A stretch of DNA of 64,000 nt. Source: Frankia sp. QA3. Lineage in GTDB: Bacteria; Actinomycetota; Actinomycetes; Frankiales; Frankiaceae. Shown one piece after another: positions 60,766 through 64,000 of this stretch (the first letter of the stretch is position 1; each line of letters starts with the position of its first letter). The notes beneath the pieces were generated by a model. The model had not been told where the DNA came from, made no database searches, and was given only the letters and a program-made list of their open reading frames with translations. The position numbers were made by a program, and so were the translations under genes. The stretch spans positions 2,414,597 to 2,478,596 of the forward strand of contig NZ_CM001489.1 of assembly GCF_000262465.1 (NCBI RefSeq), given 5' to 3'.

Positions 60766-61725
60766 TCAGTACCGGGTGCCCCGCGGTGCGGGAAGATTGT
60801 CGAACAGCGCAAGCGCGTCCTCGGACAGCAGCAGGTCGGCCGCCCGAAGGTTGTCCTCGAGGTAGCGCATCGTCTTCGTGCCGGGAATCGCGACCACGTG
60901 CTCGCCCTGATGCAGCACCCACGCCAGCGCCACCTGCGCCGCGGTGACGTTGCGCCGGGCGGCGAGCTCACGCACGGGCTGGACGATCGCCTGGTTCGCG
61001 GCGATCGCCTCCGCCTGGAAGCGGGGTGTGGCATGGCGACCGTCGACCACCGGCAGGTCGCCGCTGCCGCTGATCGTGCCGGCGAGGAATCCCCGACCCA
61101 GCGGCGAGTAGGCGATGAAGGTGATGTCGTGCTTGCGGCAGTACTCCAGCACGCCGTCGGACAACGGCTCCCGGCTCCACAGCGAAAGCTCGGACTGCAC
61201 GCTCGCGACCGGGTGGATCTGCCGCGCGCGTTCGATCTCGTCCACGGTGGCCTCCGACAGCCCGATCGCCGTCGCCTTACCCGCGTGTACGAGCTCCGCC
61301 ATGGCCCCCCAGGTGTCCTCGACGCCGACGGTGGGGTCGATCCGGTGAAGCTGGTAGAGGTCGACGTGGTCCGTCCCCAGCCGGCGCAGGCTCGCCTCGA
61401 TCGCCGCGCGGATGTGCTCGGGGCGGCCGTCGCGATGGCTCGCGAACGTGGCGGGATCGTCCACCACCAGCCCACACTTGGTGGCGAGGACGACCTCGTC
61501 GCGCCGGCCGCGAAGGGCCTGGCCGACGAGCTCCTCGTTCGTGAACGGCCCGTACTGGTCCGCGGTGTCGATCAGGGTGCAGCCAAGCTCGATCGCCCGG
61601 TGGATGACCGACACGGACACGTCGTCGTCCCGGCCGAGCCGATCGTAGCCCCAGGACATGCCCATGCAGCCCAGACCAACGACGCCGACCGGCGGCCCGG
61701 AGCCGCCCAGCGAGATGACGCGCAT
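60766..61725 (-). CDS. Aldo/keto reductase
   Basis: A 319-residue TIM-barrel reductase. The catalytic tetrad is visible: Asp and Tyr in DTADQYGPF (near residue 55), Lys in VLATKCGL (near 80) and His in YQLHRIDP (near 125). AYSPLGRGFLAG and VAIPGTKTMRYLEDNLRAAD form the NADPH site. It reduces carbonyls with NADPH in the cytoplasm. ATG at 61725 diverges from the thioesterase gene, with a palindrome between them. Confidence 0.9.
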   Translation of the reverse strand: MRVISLGGSGPPVGVVGLGCMGMSWGYDRLGRDDDVSVSVIHRAIELGCTLIDTADQYGPFTNEELVGQALRGRRDEVVLATKCGLVVDDPATFASHRDGRPEHIRAAIEASLRRLGTDHVDLYQLHRIDPTVGVEDTWGAMAELVHAGKATAIGLSEATVDEIERARQIHPVASVQSELSLWSREPLSDGVLEYCRKHDITFIAYSPLGRGFLAGTISGSGDLPVVDGRHATPRFQAEAIAANQAIVQPVRELAARRNVTAAQVALAWVLHQGEHVVAIPGTKTMRYLEDNLRAADLLLSEDALALFDNLPAPRGTRY

Positions 61726-61756
61726 CCGATTCCTCCCGGATTCCTTTACCAGTACC

Positions 61757-61770
61757 CTGTCATAAGACAG
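61757..61770. promoter_or_regulatory. Inverted repeat CTGTC-ATAA-GACAG in a divergent promoter
   Basis: Perfect 5-bp arms around ATAA in an AT-rich stretch between the aldo/keto reductase and thioesterase genes. It is a plausible operator for the MarR protein encoded at 62294. Confidence 0.5.
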
Positions 61771-61807
61771 AATACAGTTTCATGGCGTCGGCGCGAGGAG
61801 GACCGCG

Positions 61808-62260
61808 ATGGATGTCGACAGGCAGCGGCCCGAGGCGACACTCGGGCCGGTACCGGTGCTCCCGAGGTACGCCGCGGAGCAGCCTGCCGACCGGCTCGGC
61901 ATCGTGGTGGAGACCTGCCGGCCCGACCTGGTGGTGGCGACGATGCCCGTCGCCGGCAACCGGCAGTCGATCGGCATCATGTACGGCGGCGCGAACGCGG
62001 CGTTCGCGGAGACGCTCGGCTCCCTCGCGGCCTGGGTGAACGCCGGCACGGACCGGATCATCGTGGGCCAGGAACTGTCCTGCACCCACCATCGCGCCGT
62101 CCGGCACGGCACGGTGACCGGCGTCTGCCGCCCCTTGCACGTGGGCGGCGGCACGGCGACCTACGAGATCGTCATCAGCGACGAGCGGGGGCGGCGCACC
62201 TGCACGGCCCGCCTGACCTGCGCGACCCCCCAGCCACGACGCCCCGCCCGCGCCACGTAG
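61808..62260 (+). CDS. PaaI-like hotdog-fold thioesterase
   Basis: A 150-residue protein. The hotdog helix reads IGIMYGGANAAFAETLGSLAA, where family members usually have HGG; here the His is Tyr while the following acidic residue (AETLGS) is kept. A late strand VGGGTATYEIVISDERGRRT completes the fold. It should cleave aryl- or acyl-CoA thioesters. ATG at 61808 follows GAGGAGG. The MarR gene follows after 33 nt. Confidence 0.85.
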   Translation: MDVDRQRPEATLGPVPVLPRYAAEQPADRLGIVVETCRPDLVVATMPVAGNRQSIGIMYGGANAAFAETLGSLAAWVNAGTDRIIVGQELSCTHHRAVRHGTVTGVCRPLHVGGGTATYEIVISDERGRRTCTARLTCATPQPRRPARAT

Positions 62261-62293
62261 ACCACCGTAGAGCGTGTGTGCAAGGCTGTTGAG

Positions 62294-62779
62294 ATGTCGG
62301 ACGCACCAACCAGCAGGGTTGTCCCTGCGATTTCCCCGGGCGCGGCCGTCGCCGCCGAGCGGTTGGGGCACGCGATCAAGCGGGCCGAGCAGGCCATGAT
62401 CGCCCGCAAGACGCGGGTGCTGCGTCGGTTCGGGCTCACGGTGCCGCAGTATGCCGCCCTGCTGCTGCTCGCCTCGATGGAGGGGATGTCGGCGGCCCAA
62501 CTGGCGCGGGAGTGCATGGTCACCCCGCAGACGATGGCGACGATCCTGCTCAACCTGGAGCGCGGTGGCCTGATCGAGCGGCACGGCTCGGCGTTGCACC
62601 AGAAGGTCGTCGTCAACGCCCTGACCGCACGCGGTCGTAGCCTCGTCGAGGAGGCCGACGAGGTGATCCTGCGAGTCGAGGGGGCGCTGAGCGCGGCCTA
62701 CTCCGACACCGAGCGGGCGGCATTCGACGAGTTCCTCGAACGCAGCGTCACGGTGATGAACAGTCTCGACGAGGCCTGA
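62294..62779 (+). CDS. MarR-family transcriptional regulator
   Basis: A 161-residue winged-helix protein: LTVPQYAALLLLASMEGMSA, then AAQLARECMVTPQTMATILL for the recognition helix, and a wing at RHGSALHQKVVVNALTARG. The ATG at 62294 is preferred; the frame is open to 62276. It is in line with the thioesterase gene and probably regulates it and the divergent reductase through the palindrome at 61757. Confidence 0.85.
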   Translation: MSDAPTSRVVPAISPGAAVAAERLGHAIKRAEQAMIARKTRVLRRFGLTVPQYAALLLLASMEGMSAAQLARECMVTPQTMATILLNLERGGLIERHGSALHQKVVVNALTARGRSLVEEADEVILRVEGALSAAYSDTERAAFDEFLERSVTVMNSLDEA

Positions 62780-62805
62780 CGCCGGGTCCGGCGACCCGAC
62801 CCGCG

Positions 62806-62833
62806 CACCCCCGCCGGCGTGCCGGCGGGGGTG
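62806..62833. terminator. Perfect hairpin between marR and the KAS III remnant
   Basis: CACCCCCGCCGG (62806-62817) and its complement (62822-62833) form a 12-bp stem with a 4-nt loop, directly against the stop at 62834. Confidence 0.8.
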
Positions 62834-63241
62834 TCAGTACCAACGGATCAGCACCGCTCCCGCGGTCATGCCTCCACCGACGCAGGCCAGCAGCACGACC
62901 TCGCCACGCTGAAGCCGGCGGCTCTGGTGGCTCAGGGCCAACGTCATCGGAACGGACGCGGCGGCGGTGTTGCCGTATCTGTCCGCGGAGATCTCGACGC
63001 GGTCCGGGTCGAAGCCCAGGTGCCGAGCCAGCCACTCGACCATCCGCACGTTTCCCTGGTGCAGGATGACCCGGTCGACCTCGTCCAGCGTGAGGCCCGC
63101 ATTGTTCACACCCGTGCGCTCTTCTATCCATTCCGGTTCGGCACCGGTCCATTCAGCGATCCGACTGTTGTCGATTTCCGTTTCCGGCGCACAGCAGTCG
63201 ACGCCCAGCACTCCGGTGCCCATCTCGCCCCTCATCGTCAC
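62834..63241 (-). pseudogene. KAS III (FabH-like) gene with large in-frame internal deletion
   Basis: The open frame of 135 codons joins the normal amino terminus of a beta-ketoacyl-ACP synthase III (GVLGVDCCAPETEIDNSRIA, EPEWIEERTGV) directly to its carboxy terminus (LTLDEVDRVILHQGNVRMVE, DRYGNTAAASVPMTLALSHQ, GGGMTAGAVLIRW). About 190 residues, including the catalytic Cys, are missing, while the His (LHQGN) and Asn (YGNT) remain. It cannot condense acyl chains. The deletion keeps frame, so a small protein may still be made. Confidence 0.8.
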
Positions 63242-64000
63242 CGATCATCATTTCTACCGTTTCACTTTATCGACTTCCCAACCTCCAGGGCGACGCGAAA
63301 TTTGAGTGACGTACACCACCCGGACGGCCCGGACCGGCTTTTGGTGAGGTAGAAGAATTGCTCCATCCGGCCACTGGCCCAGCTCTGGCGCGTCGACGGG
63401 AATCCTCGCTTCACCCGTGCGTCCGAATGGACCCGGAGAAACAGTCGGCGGAACTTCCGGTGGTTTCCCAGAAAATATCGGGGTGACCCGTCGGTGCGGT
63501 GCCGCTCGGCCATGACCTTCGCCCGCGCGGTGAGAGGACGGGACCGGCGTCGATCCGCCGTCCGCACCGACACCGGCCCGGCCGGCCGGCGGAGCACCGG
63601 TCTGCGGACACCCGGTCTCCCCGCCCGAGAATCGTGATCATCAGACGATGAACGCAGCGCCGGGGTCACGACACCACACCCCGCCTCCGGCGGCGGCCGA
63701 TGATCAAAATGCCACTGCGGACCAGCGATGGCGAAGAGAGCGGCGGCAGTCCAGGGTCACAGACCCGGGCCTACTTCCGGCGTCCCGCGGGTCGGTGATG
63801 CCGGACAGGGTCACCGCACCGTCCGTCCTGGCCGGGGAAAAATGCTCCGAAGCCCGCAGTCAACGATGTTCACCGCACGGCTGGAGAGTGGTACGGTGCC
63901 GCCGTGACCATCATTTCGCGACGCACTGCGCCCACCATGACTGACGGCGGACCACCTTTACGCGGGCCGCCGAGTAGCACGGACGGGCCGCCGAGTAGCA
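63242..64000. other. Window end without a supported gene
   Basis: No homology was recognised on either strand. AT-rich stretches near 63245-63310 probably hold the promoter of the KAS III remnant. At the extreme right, GGGCCGCCGAGTAGCA is repeated with a 20-nt period, and a gene could start near 63904 and run out of the window. Confidence 0.4.

Noticed and set aside
63648-63944. A 98-codon plus-strand frame near the window end
   Set aside because: No ribosome site, no homology, and low-complexity composition.

Overview
The window is very GC-rich actinobacterial DNA. The rarity of stop codons in every frame, GTG and TTG starts, purine-rich ribosome binding sites and the gene families present (F420/flavin luciferase-like monooxygenases, fused DppD-DppF ATPases, SnoaL-like proteins, DUF3068, SARP and LAL regulators, PadR/MarR regulators, DUF222 and Uma2 remnants) suggest Frankia or a close relative. 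That assignment is an inference from style and content; no rRNA or tRNA gene was found to confirm it.

Layout. 0.2-4.5 kb: an F420-type oxidoreductase and a crotonase face each other across a perfect terminator, followed by a decayed IS200/IS605 element and a DUF3068 membrane protein. 5.3-12.1 kb: a branched-chain amino-acid type binding lipoprotein, a 26-codon mini-ORF, a half-length UvrA-like ATPase, a methyltransferase, and a PadR regulator with elaborate palindromes followed by a wrecked MacB/FtsX-type ABC transporter. 12.2-15.5 kb: a MarR regulator, then an FAD oxidoreductase preceded by two near-identical palindromes, and an FMN reductase.

15.6-23.2 kb is the first of three dipeptide/nickel-type ABC transporter cassettes (permease B, permease C, fused ATPase, monooxygenase, binding protein, monooxygenase). 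Divergent from it lie a second MarR gene and a third monooxygenase that carry the same palindrome as the FAD oxidoreductase. 25.8-34 kb is a mobile and decayed zone: an internally deleted IS5-type element inserted exactly at a stop codon, a phage-derived MuF-type protein with a toxin-like C-terminus and a coupled small downstream gene, IS701 debris, a tannase-like esterase with a PKD domain, an SDR gene, Uma2 and DUF222 remnants, and dense tandem repeats.

34-38 kb encodes a TauD-type dioxygenase, an SDR protein, and a class II aldolase/adducin protein. A SARP regulator and a large LuxR-type ATPase regulator diverge at 38.3-38.9 kb. 41.7-48.4 kb is the second transporter cassette with its own monooxygenase. 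49.2-53.9 kb is the third cassette; it has no ATPase and ends in three overlapping SnoaL-like genes. 54.3-64 kb holds a coupled pair (unknown protein plus atypical phosphotransferase), a quinone oxidoreductase pseudogene, an MFS exporter with a divergent XRE regulator, a metallo-hydrolase, an aldo/keto reductase divergent from a thioesterase and a MarR gene, and an internally deleted KAS III gene.

The recurring theme is uptake of small substrates by Dpp-type transporters coupled to flavin-dependent oxygenation, controlled by MarR, SARP and LAL regulators. The substrate cannot be read from sequence. The most novel candidates are the MuF toxin-like module with its coupled small gene, the shared palindrome linking two redox loci, the ATPase-less transporter cassette with three SnoaL genes, and the half-UvrA.
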